A stretch of 64,000 nucleotides of DNA, taken from NCBI GenBank assembly GCA_016711605.1, contig JADJSS010000004.1, positions 62,001 to 126,000 of the forward strand, given 5' to 3'. The DNA is from Saprospirales bacterium. GTDB taxonomy: Bacteria > Bacteroidota > Bacteroidia > Chitinophagales > JADIYW01. Position 1 is the first letter of the stretch; each line of letters begins with the position of its first letter. The notes beneath the pieces are model-generated. The model saw only the letters and a program-made list of their open reading frames with translations, was not told the DNA's origin and made no database searches. Below, in pieces: positions 38,002 through 46,794 of the stretch. The position numbers and the translations under genes were made by a program.

Positions 38002-39264
38002 TTAAATTTCTCTGCAATATTTCTTTGCTACAATGCTTCCCCATTCCCAGTAACCAAGTGGTGTAAAATGACAATCCATTGGGTAATAATAATTATTATA
38101 ATTATTTCCATCTTTACTAATAATTTCTGCTATTTTTCCTTGTGGTGTAATTATAGAAATACTATCTTGCAACTCTTTTATCATTTCAAAGTAGTATGAA
38201 TAATTTCCTTGAACTTCTTTTTTTATCGGTGTGACTACTAAAATAAATGTACTTCCATTGTTTTTACAAAAGTTATAAAAATTAAGAATTTTCTTTTTAA
38301 TAACAGTTTTACTAAATGTAATATCATTATCATCAGTTTCAGAAGGATTAATATGGAATCTATTTGCAATTGTTCTATAAATAAATGACCAAGAGTAAAA
38401 ATATTCCCACCAATAACTCTTTCTATATCCATTAGAAAAACGCTCGTCATCACCCCTAAATATAATATCTTCAATATCTGAACAATTAAGATTATAGATA
38501 ACAATTTTTGGTTTCAAAATTTTTTGTAATGTGTCTGTTAGTAATTTATATCCATAAACAATATCACTTCCAGATACTCCAGCATTAATGACAGAATATT
38601 TTGCTGTATTTGGATTTTTAGCTAAAAAATAAGCTATTGATTTAATACCTGTAGAGTCTTGTGGTGCACCAATACCTTCTGTAAATGAATCACCAATTAA
38701 AATGATATTATCTTTACCAACAAATGATATTAACTCAGAATCACGTAATCCCATTGAGTTATGCGATTCATAATAATCATACTCGGATTTTTCACTATGG
38801 TGAGATGTATTCGGCTCATTTAACCAAAAATTATTTTTAGCCATGTTTTTTTGTCCATATGAAACTGAATGGTAGGATGAAAATAATTCATTCGAATTTC
38901 GTTCGCTATAATCTGCCACTTTCTTATTTATATGTATCCAACTTTCAATACAAAAAATAATCGAAATACTTAATAGAATATTAAATTTTGTAATTTTATT
39001 TTTTAAACCCAAAAAAAACAAAAAAAAAGTACCATATACTAAACAAGTGATTGTATAACCCGAAGCGCCTGTTCTATAAAAATTATTAGCTGCAATAATA
39101 TTGGATAGAATACCAAAAATAGAAATTATTTTTATAAAATAGAAGATTATTAATTTATATTTATTTGTAATTGTACTAGATTCTTGATTATGTGCAACAA
39201 CTACCTTTGATATAGGTACTGCTGTTTTTGTAATTTCAGTTTTTTTCATATCTAAAAATAGCAT
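38002..39264 (-). CDS. Membrane-anchored SGNH/GDSL hydrolase, probably inserted in the operon
   Basis: 420 residues; Met6 (39249) is an alternative start. Three hydrophobic helices in the first ~130 residues (KLIIFYFIKIISIFGILSNI, YTITCLVYGTFFLFFLGL, ILLSISIIFCIESWIHI) are followed by a periplasmic SGNH domain: nucleophile block NIILIGDSFTEGIGAPQDS, block with VINAGVSGSDIVYG, and the catalytic Asp-x-x-His region MDCHFTPLGYWEWG. Such proteins deacylate or O-acetyl-transfer on sugars or lipids. Longer spacers on both sides and the duplicated acyltransferase end show it is not an original member of the pigment operon. Confidence 0.82.
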   Translation of the reverse strand: MLFLDMKKTEITKTAVPISKVVVAHNQESSTITNKYKLIIFYFIKIISIFGILSNIIAANNFYRTGASGYTITCLVYGTFFLFFLGLKNKITKFNILLSISIIFCIESWIHINKKVADYSERNSNELFSSYHSVSYGQKNMAKNNFWLNEPNTSHHSEKSEYDYYESHNSMGLRDSELISFVGKDNIILIGDSFTEGIGAPQDSTGIKSIAYFLAKNPNTAKYSVINAGVSGSDIVYGYKLLTDTLQKILKPKIVIYNLNCSDIEDIIFRGDDERFSNGYRKSYWWEYFYSWSFIYRTIANRFHINPSETDDNDITFSKTVIKKKILNFYNFCKNNGSTFILVVTPIKKEVQGNYSYYFEMIKELQDSISIITPQGKIAEIISKDGNNYNNYYYPMDCHFTPLGYWEWGSIVAKKYCREI

Positions 39265-39352
39265 TAATTAATTATATTACAAATATAATATTACATTTGC
39301 ATAAATTGTTTTGTTTATAATAAGAACTTGGAGCTGTAAATATGTTGTTTAT

Positions 39353-40258
39353 TTACCTTTCTATACTAACTGTACCCGAATCTTTTTTATAGAAATCGTA
39401 ATAGTTGAACCATTGTTCTGGATATAGTTTTAGTTTGGTTTCTAGGTTGGCAACATAATCTTTTAGTACGGTTTGTTCGGTGTCGCCTTTTAATTTGTTG
39501 TAATAATATAAATCGGAAGAATAGAAATGGTAGTGTTTGTCGGTTTCTTTAAACGCATATACGTGCACTACAGGCACATTTAATTTTAAGGATAGTAGGA
39601 AAGGTCCGTATGGAAACAGTGCATCTTCGCCTAAAAAAGGAGTGGTGATTGTTTTATTTCCAGGTAAAAATCGATCAGCGTGCATGCATACAATTTCATT
39701 TTTGGCTAAAGCTGCTTTTATTTGAAAGATATGTGAAAGGTCAGGTTTTACCAAAATAATTTTAAATAAACGCTCTCCAGTTACTGCATCTAAATATTTT
39801 TTTATGTTAGCATCTTCACCATCGTACATCACAATGTTTATAGATGTATTGAGGTGTTCTAACATTTGTCCAGCAGCTTCCCAATTTCCGACATGTGCAC
39901 TTAACAGCAAACCACCTTTTCCTTGACGTACAATTTCGTCTAAATGATGTCTTCCGTCAAAATTAAAAGTGAAGTCTGTTTTTATTTTTGCCAGCAATGC
40001 AACTTTGTCGATGATGGTTTGACCGAAAACATAATAGTTTTCGCGTAGTTTCCATAATGCTTTAAAAAATCCATAACCAAGTTTATTTTTGTATACGTAC
40101 AAAATTGGTTTAGAACTTTTCCAATGAAAAAGGAAATAATGAAGTGATACGAATCGCAAAAGAAGGTAAGCACGTCTAAGTCCAAATCTTCTGAGAATAT
40201 GAACGAATATTTTATAGCCAAGTGTATTTGCTTCTGATTTACCTTGCCATTGAGACAT
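39353..40258 (-). CDS. HtrB/LpxL-type lysophospholipid acyltransferase
   Basis: 301 residues. Motifs GLLLSAHVGNWEAAGQML (HxxxxE block, here H-V-G-N-W-E) and EIVCMHADRFLPGN, followed by PFLGEDALFPYGPFLLSLKL, are typical of lipid A late acyltransferases; a homologue is a standard member of flexirubin/aryl polyene loci, where it is thought to acylate the product or link it to a membrane lipid. Starts 1 base after the ACP stop. Its last codons (39380-39420) have a second copy at 37820-37860. Confidence 0.88.
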   Translation of the reverse strand: MSQWQGKSEANTLGYKIFVHILRRFGLRRAYLLLRFVSLHYFLFHWKSSKPILYVYKNKLGYGFFKALWKLRENYYVFGQTIIDKVALLAKIKTDFTFNFDGRHHLDEIVRQGKGGLLLSAHVGNWEAAGQMLEHLNTSINIVMYDGEDANIKKYLDAVTGERLFKIILVKPDLSHIFQIKAALAKNEIVCMHADRFLPGNKTITTPFLGEDALFPYGPFLLSLKLNVPVVHVYAFKETDKHYHFYSSDLYYYNKLKGDTEQTVLKDYVANLETKLKLYPEQWFNYYDFYKKDSGTVSIER

Positions 40259-40259
40259 G

Positions 40260-40520
40260 TTATGCTTGGTTTTCTACTTGTTTGCTATTTGCGATTACAT
40301 AATCATAAAAATCTTGAAAAGAAACGATATTAGTAAAATCTTCTGGTTTTACTTTAAATCCAAAATTGGATTCAATTACTACCACTAAATCTACAAAGTC
40401 TAAGCTATCTAAATCTAATGTTTTGCGCATATTTGCTTCAGGAACAATACTTGTTTCATCTGCTTCAAAATCTTCAACAAAAAAGTTATTGATCTTAGCT
40501 ATTATTTCTTCGTTTTCCAT
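40260..40520 (-). CDS. Acyl carrier protein
   Basis: 86 residues, acidic. The 4'-phosphopantetheine attachment serine lies in TLDLDSLDFVDLVVVIES (DSL motif). Placed directly between ketosynthase and acyltransferase genes, so it most likely carries the growing pigment chain, not general fatty acids. Requires activation by a phosphopantetheinyl transferase, not seen in this window. Confidence 0.92.
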   Translation of the reverse strand: MENEEIIAKINNFFVEDFEADETSIVPEANMRKTLDLDSLDFVDLVVVIESNFGFKVKPEDFTNIVSFQDFYDYVIANSKQVENQA

Positions 40521-40543
40521 GCGTGTGCTTTTTATGGTTAAAT

Positions 40544-41767
40544 TTAATCTTTATATTTTTTTACTACTAAAGCAGAATTAGTTCCACCAAATCCAAATGA
40601 ATTAGACAAAAATACGTCAATTTTTTTATCAATTTTTTTATCTGCAATATTTAGTTTTGCTGAATATTCATCAGGATTTTCAAAGTTAATATTTGGCGCC
40701 ACAAATCCATCACGCATCATTATTAAAGAATAAATAATTTCGCTGGCACCAGCCATCCAACATTCGTGACCAGTCATTGATTTTGTGGAACTAATATGTG
40801 CGTTAGTGTCTCCAAAAACTGTGTGTAAAGCTTGTGCTTCACTTGCATCGCCAACTGGTGTTGAGGTTGCGTGCGCATTGATATAATCGATTTCGTTTGC
40901 CTGCACATTTGCGTCTTTTAACGACATGTGAATGGCCTTAACTGGACCGTCAACTGTTGGATTGGAAATATGACCACCATTTGATGAAAAACCGTAGCCA
41001 ATTACTTCACCGTAAATTGGTGCGCCACGTTTTAAAGCTGATTCTAAACTTTCTAAAATAACAGTTGCGCCACCACCACTTGGAACCAAGCCATCACGGT
41101 CTCGGTCGAAAGGACGAGATGCTTTTGTTGGTTCATCTTCTCTAATAGAAAAAGCAGACAAAGCATCGAAATTTCCCATGGAATAAATATTGGTTTCTTG
41201 TGCGCCACCGCAAACGATGCAATCTTGTAAACCAGTTTTTATAAAATGATAACCTAAACCAATAGCATGTGAGCCACTTGCACAAGCTGCACTCAAGGTG
41301 AAGTTTACACCTTTTAACCGAAAAATGGTTGCTAAATTCATGGTTACAGTAGAATTTAACGACTGAAAAACAGAGCCAGAACCAGCGAACATGGTGTTTT
41401 TCTTTTCACGAATGATATCGATAGCATCAATGATTGGCTTTGCAGAACTATCGTTTCCGTACAAAATACCAACGTCATGTTTATCTATATAATCTTGATC
41501 CAAGTTTGCATTTTTAAGTGCTTCTAAAGTAGCTAAGTAAGCGTATTCACCTTGTTCAGGCAACATTAATCGCGAACGTCGGTCAAGTAATTCTTTAAGA
41601 TATGGTGGTTCTAAATATCCAGTTAAACCGGAACGGTATCCAAATTCTTTTCGCAAAGCATCTAATACAATTCCTGATTTTCCATGATATAATGACTCTT
41701 TAACTGCATCGATGTTTTTTCCGATACATGAGTAAATTCCGTAACCAGTAATGACTACTCTGTTCAT
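40544..41767 (-). CDS. Beta-ketoacyl-ACP synthase (FabF/FabB-like)
   Basis: 407 residues. Complete catalytic triad: TLSAACASGSHAIGLG (Cys), NAHATSTPVGDASEAQAL (His) and TKSMTGHECWMAGASE (His), with the final SNSFGFGGTNSALVV. This is the full-length ketosynthase for chain elongation in the pigment operon; the second, shorter ketosynthase is at 34466. Strong RBS-distance spacing to the ketoreductase (28 bases). Confidence 0.92.
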   Translation of the reverse strand: MNRVVITGYGIYSCIGKNIDAVKESLYHGKSGIVLDALRKEFGYRSGLTGYLEPPYLKELLDRRSRLMLPEQGEYAYLATLEALKNANLDQDYIDKHDVGILYGNDSSAKPIIDAIDIIREKKNTMFAGSGSVFQSLNSTVTMNLATIFRLKGVNFTLSAACASGSHAIGLGYHFIKTGLQDCIVCGGAQETNIYSMGNFDALSAFSIREDEPTKASRPFDRDRDGLVPSGGGATVILESLESALKRGAPIYGEVIGYGFSSNGGHISNPTVDGPVKAIHMSLKDANVQANEIDYINAHATSTPVGDASEAQALHTVFGDTNAHISSTKSMTGHECWMAGASEIIYSLIMMRDGFVAPNINFENPDEYSAKLNIADKKIDKKIDVFLSNSFGFGGTNSALVVKKYKD

Positions 41768-41795
41768 GGTAGCAAAGATAAAATATTTTTATAAA

Positions 41796-42524
41796 TTAAG
41801 TAGAAAGACCACCGTTAATTGAAATAACTTGGCCAGTAATATATGATGCCGATTTGGATGCCAAAAATCCGACAGTGTCTGCTACTTCTTGTGGTGTGCC
41901 AAATCGTTTCATTGGTATGTGTTCAGACAATTCCTTTTCGTTTAAATCTTTTGTCATATCGGTTGCAATAAAACCTGGAGCCACTGCATTAACAGTAATG
42001 TTTCGTTTGGCAATTTCTAACGCTAATGCTTTGGTTGCGCCAATCACACCAGCTTTTGCTGCTGAATAATTTGTTTGTCCAGCCATGCCTTTAGTGCCTG
42101 ATAAGGAAACAATGTTAATAATGCGTCCGTAACGAGCAGCGAGCATGTTTTTTACTACAATTTTAGAAATATAATAAAAGGCATTTAAGTTCGAATTAAT
42201 GACGCTGTGCCATTGCTCTTCAGGCATAAAAACTATTAAATTATCTTGACGAATACCTGCATTATTTACTAATACTTCGATTTTTGCATCTTTATGAGCA
42301 TCTAACCAATTGGTTAAAACAGCAGTTGTTTCTTCAGGATTAGAAACATCGAATTTTAATAATTCACATGGTACACCTAATGCTTCAATTTTTTGTTTAG
42401 TGTTATTTGCTTCCTCATCATTGCTTTTATAATTCAGCAAAATAGCAAAACCCATTTCTGCGAGTTTAATGCAAATTGCGCTACCGATTCCTCTGGAGCC
42501 ACCAGTTACTAATGCATAGTTCAT
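41796..42524 (-). CDS. fabG: 3-oxoacyl-ACP reductase
   Basis: 242 residues, short-chain dehydrogenase fold. TGGSRGIGSAICIKLAE (NAD(P)-binding), VLVNNAGIRQDNLI, the catalytic Ser in INIVSLSGTKG and Tyr-x-x-x-Lys in TNYSAAKAGVIGATKAL are present. It reduces the ketoacyl-ACP intermediate. Being between the ammonia-lyase and ketosynthase genes, it is probably the dedicated pigment ketoreductase; a housekeeping fabG could exist elsewhere. Confidence 0.92.
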   Translation of the reverse strand: MNYALVTGGSRGIGSAICIKLAEMGFAILLNYKSNDEEANNTKQKIEALGVPCELLKFDVSNPEETTAVLTNWLDAHKDAKIEVLVNNAGIRQDNLIVFMPEEQWHSVINSNLNAFYYISKIVVKNMLAARYGRIINIVSLSGTKGMAGQTNYSAAKAGVIGATKALALEIAKRNITVNAVAPGFIATDMTKDLNEKELSEHIPMKRFGTPQEVADTVGFLASKSASYITGQVISINGGLST

Positions 42525-42533
42525 TGTGTAAAA

Positions 42534-44075
42534 TTATAAAAGGTTATTTTTTTTATCTTTAAGGTATTGATTAATCAATGCTATATTTTTGTATAACGGT
42601 TTATCTTCAATAATTACTGGACAAATTGCTCGAATTTCCGAATAGGTTTTGAAAGAAACTTCCGATAATTTATCAGCACATTTTAAATAATCTATGGCTT
42701 GTGTAACAGCAATCGCGTGAATAGACATTACTTCAAAAGCATTTTCGATTACTTTTTTAGTGATTAATGCTGCATTGGTTCCCATACTAACCACATCTTG
42801 ATTGTCGTTGTTGTTTGGAATGCTATGCACATACATTGGATTAGAAAGCATTTGGCTTTCTGCAACGGTTGAAGTAGCCGTAAATTGCAATCCTTGAACG
42901 CCAAAATTCAAACCCAATTTTCCTAAATTGATAAATGGTGTTAGTTTTTCATTTAGGTTGTTGTTTATCAAGTAATTTAATTGTCTTTCTGCTAAAATGG
43001 AAAGTTTGGTAACTGCAATTTTTAGTTTATCCATTTCCAGAGAAACATAGTCACCATGAAAATTTCCACCATGAAAAATATTTTGATTTTTTACGTCAAT
43101 TACTGGATTGTCATTTACTGAATTTAATTCATCCACCAATACTTTTTCTGCATTATTAATGGTATCTAAAACTGGACCCACAATTTGAGGAACACAACGA
43201 ATAGAATAGTATTCCTGCACTTTTTCGTCCATGCGTTCTTTTGCAATTTTATGATGTTGATATAAATGGTCAGAACGCTTTTTAATGAGTTGACTGCTTT
43301 GCACTAATTGGCGCATGGCATTGGCTACTTTTTGCTGACCGCTATGATTTTTTACTTTGTTTAATTCTTCTGAGAAATGATCATCAAACGCTTCAACTAA
43401 TTCATTAATCATGCTTGAAAAAATAACAGACCAATTCATTATTTTTCTAGCGTAAATAGCATTTAATAAACCAATTCCTGTCATAACAGAAGTGCCATTC
43501 ATTACTGCTATTCCTTCACGTTTGTGTATAGTTAGTGGTTGAATATTTTCTTTTGAAAATACTTCAGATGAAACACTGATTTTTCCTTTGTAATTAACTT
43601 CACCTTCGCCAATTAAGGTTAAAGCTAAGTGTGCCAATTGCACTAAATCACCGCTTGCGCCAACACCACCATGTTCATAAATGCAAGGAGTTATGTTTTT
43701 ATTAATGATGTCTTTTAAAAGTTCTACCATTTCTTTATGAACGCCTGAAAATCCTTTCATAAAAGAAGATAAACGAGCAATCATGGCAGCTTTTACATAG
43801 ATTGGATCTAGTAATGCACCTGTTCCAGAACTGTGACTTCTGATTAAATTGAGTTGAAGTTGTTTTAAATCTTTATCAGCAATTTTGTACTGCGCCATTG
43901 GTCCAAAGCCAGTATTGATGCCATAGATTAATTTTCCTTTTGAAAATTCGATTAGAAATTCGTAGCCATTATTTACATTTTGAATTGCTTCTTCCGAAAG
44001 TTGTATTTTCTTTTCTTCAAACAGAATGGAATAAACATCTTTAATCGATAACTCATTTTCACCTATCGTAATCAT
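42534..44075 (-). CDS. Aromatic amino acid ammonia-lyase (HAL/TAL family)
   Basis: 513 residues. The self-processing Ala140-Ser141-Gly142 triad that forms the MIO electrophile is in HGGVGASGDLVQLAHLAL; YGINTGFGPMA supplies the catalytic Tyr. Downstream blocks VNDNPVID and IPNNNDNQDVVSMG are conserved. Residues lining the ring pocket read IRSHSSGTGALL; the Ser-His pair is like that of histidine lyases, yet the locus context (start of a flexirubin/aryl polyene operon) points to tyrosine, giving 4-coumarate as primer. First gene of the operon. Substrate needs an assay. Confidence 0.88.
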   Translation of the reverse strand: MITIGENELSIKDVYSILFEEKKIQLSEEAIQNVNNGYEFLIEFSKGKLIYGINTGFGPMAQYKIADKDLKQLQLNLIRSHSSGTGALLDPIYVKAAMIARLSSFMKGFSGVHKEMVELLKDIINKNITPCIYEHGGVGASGDLVQLAHLALTLIGEGEVNYKGKISVSSEVFSKENIQPLTIHKREGIAVMNGTSVMTGIGLLNAIYARKIMNWSVIFSSMINELVEAFDDHFSEELNKVKNHSGQQKVANAMRQLVQSSQLIKKRSDHLYQHHKIAKERMDEKVQEYYSIRCVPQIVGPVLDTINNAEKVLVDELNSVNDNPVIDVKNQNIFHGGNFHGDYVSLEMDKLKIAVTKLSILAERQLNYLINNNLNEKLTPFINLGKLGLNFGVQGLQFTATSTVAESQMLSNPMYVHSIPNNNDNQDVVSMGTNAALITKKVIENAFEVMSIHAIAVTQAIDYLKCADKLSEVSFKTYSEIRAICPVIIEDKPLYKNIALINQYLKDKKNNLL

Positions 44076-44209
44076 CGTGTGTAATTATAAAATATATTTA
44101 AAAATTCATAGTTTATGTGCTTACCAAAGGTATATTTTTTTATTTAAAATTTGTATTAAATGATTGAAATAAATAAATGTGGTGCATTTACATTAAATAT
44201 AGAACATAA

Positions 44210-44233
44210 AAAACCTTGCCGAAGCAAGGTTTT
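44210..44233 (-). terminator. Intrinsic terminator after tRNA-Leu
   Basis: Perfect 10-bp stem AAAACCTTGC / GCAAGGTTTT with a CGAA loop; the minus strand continues with a T run (plus-strand A run before 44210). It lies just past the 3' end of the minus-strand tRNA. Confidence 0.75.
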
Positions 44234-44242
44234 AAAAAAGGG

Positions 44243-44321
44243 TACCGAAGGTGGGACTCGAACCCACACACTTGCGTACACGAGTTTGAGTCGTGCGCGT
44301 CTACCATTCCGCCACTTCGGC
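44243..44321 (-). tRNA. tRNA-Leu (anticodon CAA)
   Basis: On the minus strand a full cloverleaf can be drawn: acceptor GCCGAAG pairing with CTTCGGT, a D-arm with GGAATGGTAGAC, anticodon stem CACGA/TCGTG with loop CTCAAAC (anticodon CAA, reads UUG), a long variable arm typical of Leu/Ser class II tRNAs, and T-arm GTGGG TTCGAGT CCCAC. The 3' CCA is only partly encoded (ACC then C). Confidence 0.95.
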
Positions 44322-44334
44322 GTGTTTGTTAAAT

Positions 44335-44410
44335 GTTATAGGTTATAAGTTGTTTGTTATAAGGAATAATTCATACTTATAACCGATATCCTATAACTTG
44401 TAACTATAAT
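44335..44410. repeat. TTATAA-word array between tRNA and rseP remnant
   Basis: Near-repeats of TTATAGGTTATAAG, TTGTTTGTTATAAG, ATACTTATAACC, CCTATAACTTGTAAC fill this spacer in both orientations. Similar wording occurs at 19593 and 50430-50596. Confidence 0.5.
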
Positions 44411-44489
44411 TTTTAAAGAACGGATTGCAAATGTAGTAAATTTTCAAAATATTTTCCGAATATTCGAAACAGAAATAGAAAATAATATT

Positions 44490-45162
44490 TTAATGGAAAA
44501 ATCCACGAATAACATCCATTCCGTTTGCAAATACTAATAATCCTAAAATAAATATCATTCCAATACTTTGTAATACATTTTGTACTTTTTCAGGTAAAGG
44601 TTTTCCAACTATCATTTCGTAAATTAAAAATACCACATAACCACCATCTAACATTGGTATTGGTAAAATATTCATGAATGCTAAAATAACAGAAATAGTT
44701 GCTGTTAATATCCAAAAGGATTGCCAATCAAATGTATCTGGAAACATTTTTGCCATAGATGCAAAACCACCAACACTGTCTTTTAATTTTGGACCTTTTG
44801 GCTCAAATAACATTTTTATACTTTTAAAATAATTACCTAAAGTAGTAAATGCTTTTGATGTTCCCTGGAATGGCACTCACAATATTATAATCAATTTTTA
44901 CTGTTTTAAAATATTTTTTTAAAGTCTGAATCAGCAGCAAAACCCAGTTTTTCCTTCTTTGGTTACTTCTGCGTCTAACCAAACTGGTTCACCTTTTCTA
45001 TCAACCACTAATTTTATTTTTTTGCCTGCATATAAACTTAACTGACTCTTTAATTCATCAAAAAATGGAGTTGGAACACCATTTACAGAAACAAATTTAT
45101 CGCCTTTTTGCAATCCAGCTTTTTGTGCGTTTGAGCCACTGTCTACATCACCAACAATGGTA
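44490..45162 (-). pseudogene. Orphan 3' half of rseP (second copy)
   Basis: Encodes the second PDZ domain region (QKGDKFVSVNGVPTPFF, DRKGEPVWLDAEVTKEG) and the C-terminal membrane part (FMNILPIPMLDGGYVVFLI, FILGLLVFANGMDV) of the site-2 protease RseP, but no first half with the HExxH zinc site. By eye it is roughly 95% identical to 49170-49718 of the intact gene, less so at the 3' end. Homology stops sharply at about 45162 (CCAACAATGGTA shared, then unrelated). It has internal frame breaks near 44880-44930. It has no start codon of its own; a relic left by insertion of the peptide/exporter cassette. Confidence 0.88.
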
Positions 45163-45372
45163 ACTTATACACATAAATTGAAAATAAATTTACATTGTAA
45201 TAAAATAATTTACATAAAAAATACTTTTTGTAAATTATTTGTTTATATTTGACATGCAATTAAATTTTAATTAGATATTCTATAGAATTTTTATTTGGTT
45301 TAACTGTAAAGAGAATTTGGTTCAAACTCTTTAATAAAAAAGAAAGCCAATAAAAATTTAATTATATTTGTT
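45163..45372. other. 5' region of the secreted-peptide gene
   Basis: 210 AT-rich bases with no ORF. TATATTTG at 45245-45252 fits the -7 consensus TAnnTTTG, but no TTG stands 19 bases upstream, so promoter strength is uncertain. A 27-base hairpin (45307-45333) lies between it and the peptide gene. Confidence 0.45.
45307..45333 (+). promoter_or_regulatory. Hairpin in the 5' leader of the peptide gene
   Basis: TAAAGAG, AA, TTTG, GTT, CAAA, CTCTTTA: an outer 7-bp and inner 4-bp perfect stem with a 2-base bulge. It ends 39 bases before the start codon. It could stabilise the mRNA or be a regulator target; it is followed by A-rich, not T-rich, sequence, so it is not a terminator on the plus strand. 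Confidence 0.5.
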
Positions 45373-45513
45373 ATGGAAAAATTTGAATTAGAAAAATTGG
45401 CTGTGCAAGAATTAAGCACACAAGAATTAAAGGAGACAAATGGCGGTTGGTTTTGGCATGATATCTTAATTGAGATTGGTATTTTTGACCTAAAGTACCT
45501 AATGGTGGTATGA
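45373..45513 (+). CDS. Double-glycine leader peptide, bacteriocin-like
   Basis: 46 residues. The first 25 (MEKFELEKLAVQELSTQELK then ETNGG) form a classic C39-peptidase leader: hydrophobic/acidic L-x3-L-x3-EL-x3-EL pattern ending in Gly-Gly. The predicted core is WFWHDILIEIGIFDLKYLMV plus one more Val, 21 residues, aromatic and hydrophobic. If one base is missing near 45495 the core would instead end KVPNGGMIWS, so the C-terminus is uncertain. It is followed by a strong terminator and then by its likely adaptor and peptidase-exporter genes. No immunity gene is recognisable. Likely a secreted antimicrobial or signalling peptide; activity is inference. Confidence 0.75.
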   Translation: MEKFELEKLAVQELSTQELKETNGGWFWHDILIEIGIFDLKYLMVV

Positions 45514-45546
45514 TTTGGTCATAATATTATCTTATACTTTAATTCT

Positions 45547-45589
45547 AATCAAGACTTGAGTTTTTCTCTTGTCTTGATTTTTCTTTTTT
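45547..45589 (+). terminator. Intrinsic terminator/attenuator after the peptide gene
   Basis: Stem AATCAAGAC / GTCTTGATT (45547-45555 with 45571-45579), extended by a partly paired TTGAG/CTCTT, then a T-rich tract TTTTTCTTTTTTA. It would let the peptide be made in excess over the export genes. Confidence 0.7.
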
Positions 45590-45622
45590 ATAAATTTATT
45601 TGTAACAATTTTTTCGCAATTG

Positions 45623-46794
45623 ATGTCGAAACAATTATTTCCTGCAGCTATAATTACCAATAGCTATGAGTTGTATTATGCTAACATTTCAGCAACTAGA
45701 AAAATAATATATGGTTTTGTTTTGTTTTTATTTTTTGTACACTTATTAGTTTGCCTTTTATTTATGTACCAATAAGTATTTGTAGTTTAGGTATTATTCA
45801 ATCTAAGAAAGAACGCTGTAATATTACAATTCCTATAAATGGAACGATTCAAAATATTGCAATAATTAATAACCAGAAAATTAAAAAAGGAGATACTCTT
45901 TTACAAATAGACGCAACGCCAGTAAATATTGAAATTGATTTTAACGAGAAAAATATTCATCAATTAAATAGCCAGTTAAACGATTTAAATAATCTTGCAA
46001 AATATACTGTAGAGAATGCTTATACATATATTCCAACCATAAGAAATGAACAGTACATTAGTGTGAAAAATCAATTTGAAAAAGAAATGCAAGCACAACA
46101 AGACAAGTTGTATTATTTGCAAAACAGCGAACAGAGACAAACAATTTTATATCAAAAGAAAATAAATGCAAAAGTAGATTTAGAAAAGGCAACATACGAA
46201 TACACGTTTGCACAAAATGAATATAAAATATTTATTAGCGACAAGTAAATATTTGGAAAGCTGAAGTACAAAAGATTGAATTTACTATTCAAGAAGTAAA
46301 AATTAAACTTCAATCACTATATCAACAAAAAAACTATATACAATTGAAGCAACTACAGATGGAGCAGTTCAAGAATTACAGGGTTTACAAAATGGGAATT
46401 ATGTTTTTTCTAATCAAAGGATAGCAACACTTTCTCCAGATAGTACAATTATAGCGACTTGTTTTGTTTCTTCAAAAGACATTGGCTTGATAAAAATAAA
46501 TCAAAGAGTATTCCTTCAAATTGATGCATATAATTACAGAGAATGGAATACTGCTAAAGCCCAAGTAATAGAAATTTCTGAAGATGCCGTTGCAGACGAT
46601 AAAAATAAATCTACTTATTTTATTGTGAAATGTAAGCTATTAAATAATCAATTAAAACTTAAAAATGGATACGTTGGAAAAATTAAAAAAGGAATGACTT
46701 TTAATGCACGTTTTTTATCACACAGAGAAATTTATATGAATTATTATTTGATAATATAGACGATTGGCTTAATCCAACCACTAAACAAAATTAA
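45623..46794 (+). CDS. HlyD-family secretion adaptor, several frameshifts
   Basis: About 390 residues after repair. Starts at ATG 45623 (MSKQLFPAAIITNSYELYYA), has one transmembrane helix (about residues 30-55), a lipoyl-like half GTIQNIAIINNQKIKKGDTLLQID in two pieces, a coiled-coil of about 130 residues (LNSQLNDLNNLAKYTVENA, LEKATYEYTFAQNEYKIF), the second half IEATTDGAVQELQGL, and a beta-barrel with INQRVFLQIDAYNYREW. These are membrane-fusion adaptors bridging an ABC exporter to the outer membrane. Breaks near 45735, 46235, 46340 and 46715 are all compatible with one-base losses. The stop (46792-46794) overlaps the exporter start by one base. Confidence 0.78.

Noticed and set aside
44160..44348. 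A 62-residue plus-strand ORF
   Set aside because: It runs through the antisense of tRNA-Leu and its terminator.
44490..45162. A second functional site-2 protease
   Set aside because: It lacks the HExxH half, has no start codon and internal frame breaks.
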